64,000 nt of DNA from Ectothiorhodospiraceae bacterium (GTDB lineage: Bacteria; Pseudomonadota; Gammaproteobacteria; Nitrococcales; Aquisalimonadaceae). The notes under the pieces were generated by a model. That model searched no databases. It saw only the letters and a list, made by a program, of their open reading frames with translations, and was not told the DNA's origin. A program made the translations under genes and the position numbers. Every line of letters starts with the position of its first letter. The stretch's first letter is position 1. This document shows positions 51,214-60,227 of the stretch, one piece after another. The stretch is taken from the NCBI GenBank assembly GCA_020831845.1, contig JAFIFV010000146.1, positions 94,245-158,244 of the forward strand, read 5' to 3'.

Positions 51214-51849
51214 CTAGAACCGATACTGCGCACTCAAGGTAGCCAGGCCCACATCCGCCTCTCCGGTGGAGCCGTCGTCGCCGACGTTGCGGTAGCTTTC
51301 CACGTCCAGCCGCAGGCCCCAGCGGGTGAAGGTGTATTCCAGACCCAGACCGAATTTGAGGTCCGTGGAGTTGGCGGTTTCCCTGGAGCGCCGGAACGGC
51401 TCGCGGTCAATGACCTCGTAGAGCTGGGACTCCATTCGCGAGCGCGCCAAGCCCAGCCGGGCGAACACACGCCAGCTCTGCGTCAGGTCGATGCCGGCCA
51501 CGGCATCGAGATAGACCGCCGACCCTTCCCATTCCTCACGGAAGCCGTCCCGCGTGCTGCCGGGGTCCCGCACTTCCAGCTCGAATTCGCCAAAGCGCAC
51601 GAAGCCGGTTTCCACGGCGATTATCGAATTCACCTGGTAGCCCAGGTACATGCGCAGGGCACCGCCGCTGTCTTCCTTTTCCCGGATCAGCCAGCCGTCG
51701 CTGCGCAGATCGCTTTCGGCGTCGTCCAGGTCCACGGCCGCGCCGCCCACGCCCAGGCCCAGGTACCAGCCGGTGGGGGCGGTGCCGGCCGTTGCGGTGG
51801 TAATGCCCAGCGCGAGCAGCGGCAGGGTGGCGAGTATGTGCTTGATCAT
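51214..51849 (-). CDS. Outer membrane beta-barrel protein
   Basis: The 211-aa protein has a signal peptide (MIKHILATLPLLALGITTATA) and an OmpA/opacity-like eight-strand pattern starting GWYLGLGVGGAAVDL and ending ATLSAQYRF with terminal Phe. Function is unknown; such barrels serve adhesion or envelope stability. It is the first chromosomal-type gene right of the cassette array. Confidence 0.88.
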   Translation of the reverse strand: MIKHILATLPLLALGITTATAGTAPTGWYLGLGVGGAAVDLDDAESDLRSDGWLIREKEDSGGALRMYLGYQVNSIIAVETGFVRFGEFELEVRDPGSTRDGFREEWEGSAVYLDAVAGIDLTQSWRVFARLGLARSRMESQLYEVIDREPFRRSRETANSTDLKFGLGLEYTFTRWGLRLDVESYRNVGDDGSTGEADVGLATLSAQYRF

Positions 51850-52083
51850 GTGGGCATCCCTGGTGGAAAACGCGGCGGCCGGTGCCGGAAACGAACGGCT
51901 TCCGTGACCGTGAGAGCCGCGCGGGCTTGGTTTCCTCGGATATTAACCAGCTTCCGGTGGGTAATGCCATGTCCAGGCATTGTTTGCTGGCGGATTGCCA
52001 GGCGTGCCAGGCGCAGTACACTCATGTACGGTGGAGGAATCAAAAAAGGTTCCCGGAAAGGGGCGCGCAGGAGGAGTGTGACG

Positions 52084-53619
52084 ATGGAAGACCGCGGCGG
52101 GATTCCGCATTACCGCGTGGCCATACTGGGTGCCGGATTCTCGGGCCTCGGCATGGGCATCAATCTGAAGCGCTCGGGCGAGAGCGACTTCATCGTGTTC
52201 GACAAGGAAGCCGGCGTTGGCGGCACCTGGTGGGTGAACGACTACCCCGGCTGCGCCTGCGACGTGGAGTCCCATCTCTATTCCTTCTCCTTCGAGCTGA
52301 ACCCGGAGTGGTCGCGTCTGTACGCGCGGCAGCAGGAAATCCAGCGCTACCTCGAGGCCTGCGTGGAGAAGTACGGGCTTGGCCCGCACCTGCGGCTGGA
52401 GACCGAGATCGCGTCCATGGTCTGGGAAGAGGCGGAGCGCCAGTGGCGGCTTACCGATGGGCACGGAAGCCAGACCACGGCCGATGTGGTGGTTTCCGGC
52501 ATCGGCGGGTTGTCGGCGCCGTATTATCCGGACATCCCCGGCCTGGCGTCGTTCCAGGGCCGCTGTTTCCATTCCCAGCAGTGGGATCACGACTATCCGC
52601 TGGAGGGGAAGCGGGTGGCGGTGATCGGCACCGGGGCCTCCGCCATCCAGTTCGTGCCGCAGATCCAGCGCAAGGTGGAGCGGCTGGACCTTTATCAGCG
52701 TACGCCGCCGTGGATCGTGCCCAAGCCGGACCGGCGCATCAGCGAACGCGAGCAGGAGCGGTTCCGCCGCTACCCGATGGTTCAGAAGGCCCTGCGCGCG
52801 GCCATCTACTGCATGCTGGAGGGGCGGGTGTTCGGCTTTGCGCTGCACCCGAAGCTGATGGAGTACCCGAAGCGGGTGGCGCTGCGGCATCTGGAGCGGC
52901 AGGTGCCGGACCCGGACATGCGCCGCAAACTCACGCCGGACTACAGCTTCGGCTGCAAGCGGGTGCTGATCTCGAACGACTTCTATCCCGCGCTGAGCAA
53001 GCCCAATGTGCACCTGCTTACCGATGGCATCCGCGAGATCCGGCCCCACGGCGTTGTGGACGGCAACGGCGTCGAGCGGGAGGTGGATGCCATTATCCTC
53101 GGCACCGGCTTTCGCGCCGCCGACCCGATACCGATAGGCATGGTGCGGGGTCGGCACGGCGAGGACCTGGCGGAACGCTGGCAGGACGGTCCCGAAGCCT
53201 ACAAGGGCACCACGGTGGCGGGGTTCCCCAATCTGTTCCTGCTGATGGGGCCGAATACCGGGCTGGGGCACAGTTCGGTGGTGTACATGATCGAGTCCCA
53301 GATCCGCTACGTGATGGATGCGCTGAACAAGATGCGCCGGCATGGGCTGCGGACGGTGGAAGTGCGGTCACGGATGCAGCAGGCCTTCAACGACCGCGTG
53401 CAGGGCCGGCTGGGCGGCACGGTGTGGAACGCCGGCGGCTGCCGCAGTTGGTATCTGCACCCGGTCAGCGGGCGCAATGTGACGCTGTGGCCGGGCTTCA
53501 CCTGGCAGTTCCGGCGTCGCACCCGCCGTTTCGACCTGCGCGCCTACGACACCGAACGCGTGTCCGATCCCGTGCGGGAGGAGGGCGCCGCCGGGGCGTC
53601 CACGAACACGGTTTCCTGA
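52084..53619 (+). CDS. Flavin-containing monooxygenase (Baeyer-Villiger type)
   Basis: The 511-aa FAD/NADPH enzyme has an N-terminal FAD motif VAILGAGFSGLGMG (G16-x-G18-x2-G21), the BVMO fingerprint FQGRCFHSQQWD, and a second dinucleotide motif VAVIGTGASAIQFVPQIQ for NADPH. It oxygenates ketones or other lipophilic substrates. Its C-terminus is Arg-rich before the end. AGGAGGAG precedes the ATG at 52084. Confidence 0.93.
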   Translation: MEDRGGIPHYRVAILGAGFSGLGMGINLKRSGESDFIVFDKEAGVGGTWWVNDYPGCACDVESHLYSFSFELNPEWSRLYARQQEIQRYLEACVEKYGLGPHLRLETEIASMVWEEAERQWRLTDGHGSQTTADVVVSGIGGLSAPYYPDIPGLASFQGRCFHSQQWDHDYPLEGKRVAVIGTGASAIQFVPQIQRKVERLDLYQRTPPWIVPKPDRRISEREQERFRRYPMVQKALRAAIYCMLEGRVFGFALHPKLMEYPKRVALRHLERQVPDPDMRRKLTPDYSFGCKRVLISNDFYPALSKPNVHLLTDGIREIRPHGVVDGNGVEREVDAIILGTGFRAADPIPIGMVRGRHGEDLAERWQDGPEAYKGTTVAGFPNLFLLMGPNTGLGHSSVVYMIESQIRYVMDALNKMRRHGLRTVEVRSRMQQAFNDRVQGRLGGTVWNAGGCRSWYLHPVSGRNVTLWPGFTWQFRRRTRRFDLRAYDTERVSDPVREEGAAGASTNTVS

Positions 53620-53699
53620 GCGCCCGCACTCCCGGTTCGCCGCCGGGAGTGGTAGCCTTCCCGGCTGTCTGTTTCGAACACGCTGGAAAAGGGTGGTTT

Positions 53700-54200
53700 A
53701 TGCGGGGCCTGTTTGGTCGAACGCGCAAGGCGGCGTATACCGATAGCCTGGCGTCCCGGTTCGCATTCTGGATCATCAACCGGAAAGGGCCGCCGGATGA
53801 CGCCGACCTGAAGGCGCTGGAGCGCGAGCGCAAGCGTCATCTGCAGCGCATGGCCTTCGAGATCGGTTTCTATTTCTCGCTGGGCGTGGTCATGGCGGTA
53901 CTGGCGCCGGAGTGGGTGGTGATCATCGTTGCCCTGGTACTGGTGCTGTCCGTGCCGAAGATCGTAAAGCTGGGGCGGGACATGATTGCTACCCCGGCGC
54001 TGTTCAGGCCGGCCGAGGAGGTGGCCGGCCTGCTGGACGAGGTGGAGAAGGCGCGCGAGACCTCCGAGGCGGTGGCTGTCTACTGCAAGCAGGTGAAGAA
54101 GGCCAGGCGTCCGCTGATGCGGGTGGAGGCGCTGGCGCTGGTGACCGTGCCGCAACTCAACGAGCAGGACTGGCTTGAGGAGCCGCCTCCATCTCCCTGA
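53700..54200 (+). CDS. Small membrane-associated protein of unknown function
   Basis: The 166-aa protein has a charged N-terminus (GRTRKAAYTDSLASRFAFWIINRKGPPDDADLKALERERKRHLQ), two closely spaced hydrophobic segments at about residues 57-80 (FYFSLGVVMAVLAPEWVVIIVALVLVLSV) and a helical tail. The family is not recognised. AAGGGTGG precedes the ATG. Its last 44 bp overlap the convergent ligase gene. Confidence 0.78.
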   Translation: MRGLFGRTRKAAYTDSLASRFAFWIINRKGPPDDADLKALERERKRHLQRMAFEIGFYFSLGVVMAVLAPEWVVIIVALVLVLSVPKIVKLGRDMIATPALFRPAEEVAGLLDEVEKARETSEAVAVYCKQVKKARRPLMRVEALALVTVPQLNEQDWLEEPPPSP

Positions 54201-55902
54201 GCAGCGACTGCTTCAGCTTGTACTTCTCCACCTTGCTGGTGGGCGTGACCGGCAGCGCGTCCACGAAACGCACGTGGGAAGGCTGCATGTACCGGGGCAT
54301 CTCCCGTCGCATGTAGGCGCGTAGCTCCTCCTCGCCCAGCGTGCCCGGATTCACCAGTTCCACGAACACGGCAATCTCGTCCTCGTTGCCCTGCCGGGCG
54401 GGTACGGGCACGGCCGCTGTGGCGCGCACCTGCTCGTGGGCGTTGATCACGCTCTCCACCTCGAAGGACGACACGTTCTCGCCGCGCACGCGGAAGTAAC
54501 CGCCCATGCGGTCGATGAAGCGGTAGCTGCCGTCCTCCTGCTGCATGCAGGCGTCACCGGTGTGGAACCAGAGATTGCGGAACGCCTTCAGCGTGGCTTC
54601 CGGCTTGTTCAGGTATTCCTGCAGCAGCAGGCCGGGGAAGCGCGGCCGAAAGGCCAGTTGCCCTACCTGGCCGGGCGGCAGCCGGTTGTCGTTCTCGTCC
54701 AGTATCGCGGCATCCAGCAGCGGTGATGGCCTGCCCATGAGCCCTTTGGGCAGCGGCTGTCTGCCGTCCACCACCAGCCGCCCGCTGCGGTGCACGCGCT
54801 CCAGGTATTCCCGCTTGCCCAGCCCGCGGTAGAGTTCCGGCGGCGTGCCGTGCTCCTCGCCGAACTCGTCGATGTAGGCCATGAAGCCGGAGCCGGATTC
54901 GGTCTGGCCGAAGCCGCAGGTGATGAAGTCGAAGCCGAAGCGCTGCGCCACGGCGTGGTGGTTGGCCGGCAGCGGCTGCATGTGCACCTTGTTCAGCGTG
55001 TTGCTGCGGTCCTCGGGCCGTTCCGGGGCGTCCATCAGCCAGGGCACCATCACATCCAGCAGAATGCAGCTGGTGGCGCCGCATTCGGCGATGCGGTCCC
55101 AGAAGGCGGACGGGCTGAAGCGGTGCCACAGCCCCACGGTGTTGCCGTTCCACAGGGCCCGTACCAGCAGAGCATAGGCTCCGGCCACGTGGTACATGGG
55201 CAGATCGCAGTAGACCACGTCGTCCCGATTCCACTGGCTGCGGCCGGCGAAGGTGTACTGGTTGATCCAGCGATGCCCCAGTACCACGCCCTTGGCCGGG
55301 CCGGTGGTGCCGGAGGTGTAGATGATGGTGGCCGGGTCGAACGGCCCCAGCGGTTCCGCGGGCACGGTGCCGCCCGCCGCGATCACCTCGGACAGCGCAT
55401 GAGCGCGGGTGGCCGGCAGGCGGATTCCCAGTTCCTCGCTGCCCGGCGCGTCGGCGCCGTAGTCGGCGGGCAGCACGACCGCCAGGCGGGGATGGATGTC
55501 ATCGGCGATATCGTTGAGCCGCGGTGCGAACGTGGGGTCGGTGATCAGCACCGCCGGGTCGGTGTCGTTGATCTGATAGCTGAGCAGCCGGCCGCGCAGG
55601 TTGAAGTTCACCGGGGCGTACAGCGCGCCAAGCCGCCAGCAGGCGAACATGGCAATGGCCGCAGCCAGCGAGTTGCCGGTGAGCACGCTGATTCGGTCGC
55701 CGCGGCCAACGTCGAGCGACGCCAGTCCGGCGGCGAGCCGGTCGGCGCGCTCCCGGATCTGGTGGAAGCTGAGCCGCAGCCCGCTCTCGCCGTAGTGGAT
55801 GAACGTCTTGTCCGGCGTGGTCTCGGCCCAGTGGTCCAGCCGGTACAGAGCCACGTCGCCGTCGGCGGTCATCTGCCGGAACAGTTCTTCTGGTGTCGCC
55901 AT
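54157..55902 (-). CDS. AMP-dependent acyl-CoA synthetase/ligase
   Basis: The 581-aa ANL enzyme has P-loop IIYTSGTTGPAKGVVLGH, core motif FGQTESGSGFM, FHTGDACMQQ, DRMGGYFRVRGENVSSFEVE and a C-terminal Lys in TPTSKVEKYKLKQ. It resembles fatty-acid transport/crotonobetaine-type ligases. It is 33 bp downstream of the single-chain carboxylase on the same strand, so the pair probably activates and then carboxylates an acid. GGAGGAGC precedes the ATG. Confidence 0.94.
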   Translation of the reverse strand: MATPEELFRQMTADGDVALYRLDHWAETTPDKTFIHYGESGLRLSFHQIRERADRLAAGLASLDVGRGDRISVLTGNSLAAAIAMFACWRLGALYAPVNFNLRGRLLSYQINDTDPAVLITDPTFAPRLNDIADDIHPRLAVVLPADYGADAPGSEELGIRLPATRAHALSEVIAAGGTVPAEPLGPFDPATIIYTSGTTGPAKGVVLGHRWINQYTFAGRSQWNRDDVVYCDLPMYHVAGAYALLVRALWNGNTVGLWHRFSPSAFWDRIAECGATSCILLDVMVPWLMDAPERPEDRSNTLNKVHMQPLPANHHAVAQRFGFDFITCGFGQTESGSGFMAYIDEFGEEHGTPPELYRGLGKREYLERVHRSGRLVVDGRQPLPKGLMGRPSPLLDAAILDENDNRLPPGQVGQLAFRPRFPGLLLQEYLNKPEATLKAFRNLWFHTGDACMQQEDGSYRFIDRMGGYFRVRGENVSSFEVESVINAHEQVRATAAVPVPARQGNEDEIAVFVELVNPGTLGEEELRAYMRREMPRYMQPSHVRFVDALPVTPTSKVEKYKLKQSLLREMEAAPQASPAR

Positions 55903-55935
55903 GTTGCTCCTCCGCGGTGTGCCGGTGTCGGCGGC

Positions 55936-58900
55936 CTACCAGGTGTCGATCATCGGTCGCCGCTTGCCTTCCCGGCGGCCCGGCTTCTTCGCGGATTTCA
56001 GCCCGCGCACGATCCAGCTCCGGCTCTCCGCCGGGTCGATGACCGCGTCGATCTCCAGCGACACCGCCATGCTCAGCGCCTTGCCGCGTTCGTAGGATTC
56101 CGCCACCAGCTTCTCGAACAGCGCCTTCTGCGCCGCTTCGTCGCCGGCGGCTTCGATCTCCTTGCGGTAGGCCAGGCGCACGGCACCCTCCAGCCCCATG
56201 CCGCCGAACTCGCCGGTGGGCCAGGAGGCGTTGAATACCGGGGTGTGGAAGGAGCCGCCGGTCATGCCCATGGCGCCCAGGCCGTAGCCCTTGCGCAGCA
56301 CGATGGTGAAGAACGGCACCTGCATGCTGGCGGCGGTGACGAACAGCCGGCTGGTGTGCCGCACCAGCCCGGTTTTCTCCGCTTCCGGCCCTACCATGAA
56401 ACCCGGGGTGTCGCAGAGGCTGAGGATGGGCACGTCGAAGGCATCGCAGAGTTGCAGGAAGCGCGCGGCCTTGTCGGCGCCGTCGGCGTCGATGGCGCCG
56501 CCCAGGTGACGGGTGTCGTTGGCGATCACGCCCAAGGGGCGGCCCTCAATGCGGATGAACGCCGTGATCATGCCCGGCGCGAAGCGGCGGCGCAGTTCCA
56601 CCACGGAACCGGTATCGGCCAGCGTTTCCAGCAGCGGCCGCACGTCGTAGGAGCGCAGCCGGTTCTCCGGAATGCTGCGACGGAGCAGGCGCTGGTCGCT
56701 GCAGCTCCAGTCCGCCACCGGGCCCTGGAAGTAGGACAGCAGCTTCTTGGCCGCTGCCGCGCCTTCCACCTCGTCCTCCACCAGCAGGTCCACCACGCCG
56801 TTCGGCACCTGCACGCTCATCGGTCCGACCTCTTCCGGCGCGTAGACGCCCAGGCCACCGCCCTCGATCATGGCCGGGCCGGCCATGCCCAGGCTGGCGT
56901 TGCGGGTGGCGATGATCAGGTCGCTGGAGCCGGCGAACACGGCGTTGCCGGCGAAACAGCGGCCGGAGACCACGCTGATGCGTGGAGCCAGGCCGCTGAG
57001 CCGGGCGTACTGCAGGAAGCTCGGCACATCCAGGCCCGCCACCTTGGTGGCATTGTCGGTATCCCCGGGCCGCCCGCCGCCGCCCTCGGCGAAGAAGATC
57101 ACCGGCAGATGCTGTTCCTCGGCCACGCTCAACACGCGGTCGGTCTTCTTGTGGTTCATCGTGCCCTGGGTGCCGGCGAGCACCGTGTAGTCGTAGGCCA
57201 GCACCGCGCAGCGGGCGTGCTCCTCGTCGAATGCAGTGCCGTTGACCGCGCCCAGCCCGGCCACCAGTCCGTCGGCGGGGGTGGCGCTCATCAGGTCGTC
57301 CACCGAGCGGCGCTTGCGCTGGGCGGCGAAGGTGAGCGCACCGTATTCGATGAAGCTGCCCGGGTCGCACACCGACTCCACGTTCTCGCGGGCGGTTCGC
57401 TGGCCCAGCTTGTGGCGCTTCGCCACCGCCCCGGGTCGTGCCGCGTCCAGCGTCAGCGCGTGGCGCTCGTAGCTTTCCGCCAAGTCGGCTCGGATCGCGT
57501 CCAGGTCCACATCCTCGGCATCCGCGGCGTCGGCGGCGTCCAGTTCGGCGGGTTCGATGAACACCAGCGGCTGGTCCTCGGCCACCAGCGTGCCGGTTTC
57601 CGCCGCGATGTGCCGCACGATGCCGTCCAGCGGCGCCGTAATCACGTGCTGCATCTTCATCGCTTCCACCACGGCGATCTGCTGGCCGGCCCGCACCGGA
57701 TCACCCACGGCGATGTTCAGTTCCACCAGCTGGCCTTGCATGGGAGCCACGGCCGACTCGGTGCCGGCTGGTCCTTGCACCTGCGCGCCCGCTGTGGCCG
57801 TATCCCCGCCAGCCCCGGCGGTGGCGTACAGACGGGGGTGCGGCTCAGCCGGCTCAGTCACCAGCGCCGCCATGCGGTCGTCTACAAAGCGGGTGTAGAC
57901 CGCGTTTTCCCGCACCTCGTCCAGACGCAACAGGTTCTGCAGGAAAGGAATGTTGGTCTTGACGCCGTCGATACGGAACTGGCACAGCCCGCGATAGGCC
58001 TTGTTGACGGCGTCGCCGAAATGCGGCGAGCGGCTGTGCACGATCACCTTGGCCAGCAACGAATCGTAGTGCGGGTTGGTCGTGTAGCCGCTGTAGCCGA
58101 AGCTGTCCACGCGGACACCCGGGCCGCCCGGGGGTTCGAACACGCTCAGCGTGCCGCCGGCCGGTCGGGCGTTGCCCTGGGCGTCCATGGTTTCCATGTT
58201 CACGCGCAGTTGCACCGCAAAGCCTGCCGGAGAGGGCACTTCCTGTTGGGACAAACGCAGCTCCTGCAGCGTTGCCCCACCGGCGATGCGCAGTTGGGTC
58301 TGCACCAGGTCAACGCCGGTGACTTCCTCGGTTACCGTGTGCTCCACCTGCAACCGCGGATTTGCCTCGATGAATGCAAACTGCTCGCCGCCGGCGTCCA
58401 GCAGGAATTCGAATGTTCCCAGGCTGCGGTAACCGACCTCCCGGGCCAGCAAGAGAGCGGCGTCGGTCAGTTGCGCGCGCATCTGCTCGGTCAGAAACGG
58501 GCTGGGAGCGATCTCCACCAGCTTCTGGTTCCGTCGCTGCAGACTGCATTCCCGTTCCCACAGGTGCGCGACGCCGCCGCAGCCGTCGCCGACGATCTGC
58601 ACTTCCACGTGGCGGGCCTGTTCCAGCAGCCGTTCCACGTACAGGCCGTCATCGCCGAATGCGGCCTTGGCTTCCGCCGCGCACTGGCGATAGGCATCGT
58701 CCAGGGAGTCTCCGGCGCGGACGATGCGCATGCCGCGGCCACCTCCGCCGGCAATGGCTTTCACGACCACAGCAGCGTCTGTTCCGAGGCTCTCCCGGAA
58801 TGCATGCGCTTCCCTCAGCGTGGTGCGTCCCCTGGTGCCTTCCACCACCGGGACGCCGCATTGCTGCGCCAGCTCCCGGGCCTGGGCCTTGTCGCCCAGC

Positions 58901-59235
58901 AGGCCCAGGATCTCGGCGGTCGGGCCGACAAAGGTCACCCCATGGTCCTGGCAGAGCTTAGCGAATGCCGTGTTCTCGCTGAGAAAACCGTATCCGGGAT
59001 GGATGGCGTCGCAGCCGGATTCGGCGGCCAGGCGGAGAATTGCCTCGCTATCCAGATAAGCCTGCACCCCGGCGCCCGGCAGTTCCCTTGCCTCGTTGGC
59101 GACGCGCGTATGCAGTGCATCGGCATCGTCCACCGGGTAGACCGCGACGGTGGGAATTCCCAGTTCCGCGGCTGCCCTGGCGATACGAACGGCGATTTCT
59201 CCTCGGTTGGCGATCAGCAGTTTGTTGATGGTCAT
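55936..59235 (-). CDS. Single-chain biotin-dependent acyl-CoA carboxylase
   Basis: The 1099-aa protein fuses biotin carboxylase (about 1-455; GGGGRGMR at 163-170), biotin carrier (about 490-560; K527 in VEAMKMQH) and carboxyltransferase (about 600-1099; GTQGTMNHKKTDRVL, AEGGGGRPGDTDN, GGSFHTPVFN). All parts for an acetyl-, propionyl- or long-chain-type acyl-CoA carboxylase are on one chain, as in the LCC class. It is transcribed divergently from a TetR regulator with shared operator-like repeats. The ATG at 59235 is chosen. Confidence 0.95.
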   Translation of the reverse strand: MTINKLLIANRGEIAVRIARAAAELGIPTVAVYPVDDADALHTRVANEARELPGAGVQAYLDSEAILRLAAESGCDAIHPGYGFLSENTAFAKLCQDHGVTFVGPTAEILGLLGDKAQARELAQQCGVPVVEGTRGRTTLREAHAFRESLGTDAAVVVKAIAGGGGRGMRIVRAGDSLDDAYRQCAAEAKAAFGDDGLYVERLLEQARHVEVQIVGDGCGGVAHLWERECSLQRRNQKLVEIAPSPFLTEQMRAQLTDAALLLAREVGYRSLGTFEFLLDAGGEQFAFIEANPRLQVEHTVTEEVTGVDLVQTQLRIAGGATLQELRLSQQEVPSPAGFAVQLRVNMETMDAQGNARPAGGTLSVFEPPGGPGVRVDSFGYSGYTTNPHYDSLLAKVIVHSRSPHFGDAVNKAYRGLCQFRIDGVKTNIPFLQNLLRLDEVRENAVYTRFVDDRMAALVTEPAEPHPRLYATAGAGGDTATAGAQVQGPAGTESAVAPMQGQLVELNIAVGDPVRAGQQIAVVEAMKMQHVITAPLDGIVRHIAAETGTLVAEDQPLVFIEPAELDAADAADAEDVDLDAIRADLAESYERHALTLDAARPGAVAKRHKLGQRTARENVESVCDPGSFIEYGALTFAAQRKRRSVDDLMSATPADGLVAGLGAVNGTAFDEEHARCAVLAYDYTVLAGTQGTMNHKKTDRVLSVAEEQHLPVIFFAEGGGGRPGDTDNATKVAGLDVPSFLQYARLSGLAPRISVVSGRCFAGNAVFAGSSDLIIATRNASLGMAGPAMIEGGGLGVYAPEEVGPMSVQVPNGVVDLLVEDEVEGAAAAKKLLSYFQGPVADWSCSDQRLLRRSIPENRLRSYDVRPLLETLADTGSVVELRRRFAPGMITAFIRIEGRPLGVIANDTRHLGGAIDADGADKAARFLQLCDAFDVPILSLCDTPGFMVGPEAEKTGLVRHTSRLFVTAASMQVPFFTIVLRKGYGLGAMGMTGGSFHTPVFNASWPTGEFGGMGLEGAVRLAYRKEIEAAGDEAAQKALFEKLVAESYERGKALSMAVSLEIDAVIDPAESRSWIVRGLKSAKKPGRREGKRRPMIDTW

Positions 59236-59359
59236 TGAACGATTCCGTTGTGGCGTGCGGCGGTATTCTGGCACTGCCCAAAGCGGCGGCGCCGACCCCC
59301 ACCTGGCTCGGTTTATTCGAGGGCCTAAAAGAAATTCTCATGAATTTCATTGATTTAAT

Positions 59360-59416
59360 ACTGACTTGCACGTCAGGCAGTTTTCGTCATAATAAACTGA
59401 CTTGCGAGACAGTCAA
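59360..59416. promoter_or_regulatory. Overlapping divergent promoters with repeated ACTGACTTGC motifs
   Basis: ACTGACTTGC occurs at 59360-59369 and 59396-59405, each followed by a partial inverted half (GTCAG, ACAGT). On the plus strand TTGCAC (59366-59371) and CATAAT (59388-59393) are spaced 16 bp; on the minus strand TTGACT (59411-59416) and TATTAT (59389-59394) are also spaced 16 bp. The -10 boxes overlap, so one regulator could control both directions. Confidence 0.65.
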
Positions 59417-59469
59417 TGTCTCATTTGTGAGGCGCAGCCGGCGACCCAGGGCGATCAAGAGGCTTCATC

Positions 59470-60108
59470 GTGGTGCCGAAAACCAGCCAGGCAGTGGAAA
59501 AGGCGGACAGCAAATCCACCCGGGACAGCATCAAGGACGTGGCGCGGCAGTTGTTCATCAGTCGTGGCCTGACCGCAGTGACGTTCGCGGATATCGCTGA
59601 TCGCGTCGGCACCACCAGGGCGAACCTGCATTACCACTTCGGCAGCAAGGGCGCGCTGATCCGAGAGGTTTTCCAGGAAACGTTCACCGCCGTCAGCCAG
59701 ACGCTGAACGAGATCTGGGTGAAGCCCGGGCTGACGCTGGATGAACGCATCGCGCTGACGGCCGACGACGCACGCCGGCGCTATGACGAATTCAATCCCA
59801 CCGGACGTGAGCGCAGCCCCTGGAGCCTGTCTGCACGGGCCCGTTTCGAGAACGAGGTGCTGGGTGACGACATCCTGGCCGGCATCGTGACCATGTCCCG
59901 GGAGTTCGAGGAGGACGTGGCCCATGCCGTGAAGCTGGCCATTGGTTCCGGTGAATTGCGGCCGTATGCACCGGTGCGCGAGATCGTGCTGCTGATATCG
60001 CCGCTGTGGTACTTCGGCTCGCCGATTACCCAGTTCGCCGGCTGGGACAAGCTGGATCAGCACTACACCGCCGTACGCAACGTGATTCGAAAGGCTTACG
60101 GCGCCTAG
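59470..60108 (+). CDS. TetR/AcrR-family transcriptional regulator
   Basis: The 212-aa protein has an N-terminal TetR helix-turn-helix (STRDSIKDVARQLFISRGLTAVTFADIADRVGTTRANLHYHFGSKGALIREVF) and a variable ligand domain with SPLWYFGSPITQF. It starts at GTG with AAGAGG upstream. It probably represses itself and the divergent acyl-CoA carboxylase-ligase operon in response to an acyl-CoA or acid. The ABC operon starts 119 bp downstream. Confidence 0.93.
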   Translation: MVPKTSQAVEKADSKSTRDSIKDVARQLFISRGLTAVTFADIADRVGTTRANLHYHFGSKGALIREVFQETFTAVSQTLNEIWVKPGLTLDERIALTADDARRRYDEFNPTGRERSPWSLSARARFENEVLGDDILAGIVTMSREFEEDVAHAVKLAIGSGELRPYAPVREIVLLISPLWYFGSPITQFAGWDKLDQHYTAVRNVIRKAYGA

Positions 60109-60227
60109 GCCGGCGCGCCGGCAACGACCCTGCCGAAGAAGTGGGGCAAAGGACAACGGAAAACATCAGCAGGCACCATCGCTTCTCGGCAAGGGGGTGC
60201 GGCTGCGCGTGTTTCAGGAGGAGCTTG

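Noticed and set aside
51882..53699. Long frame upstream of and continuous with the small membrane protein at 53700
   Set aside because: It is a shifted frame across the flavin monooxygenase. Only the part from the ATG at 53700 shows protein-like composition.
54790..59238. A 1482-codon open frame on the plus strand opposite the carboxylase and ligase
   Set aside because: It is fully antisense to two well-supported enzymes, is rich in His, Arg, Gly and Ala, and has no domain. It is a product of GC-rich codon bias.
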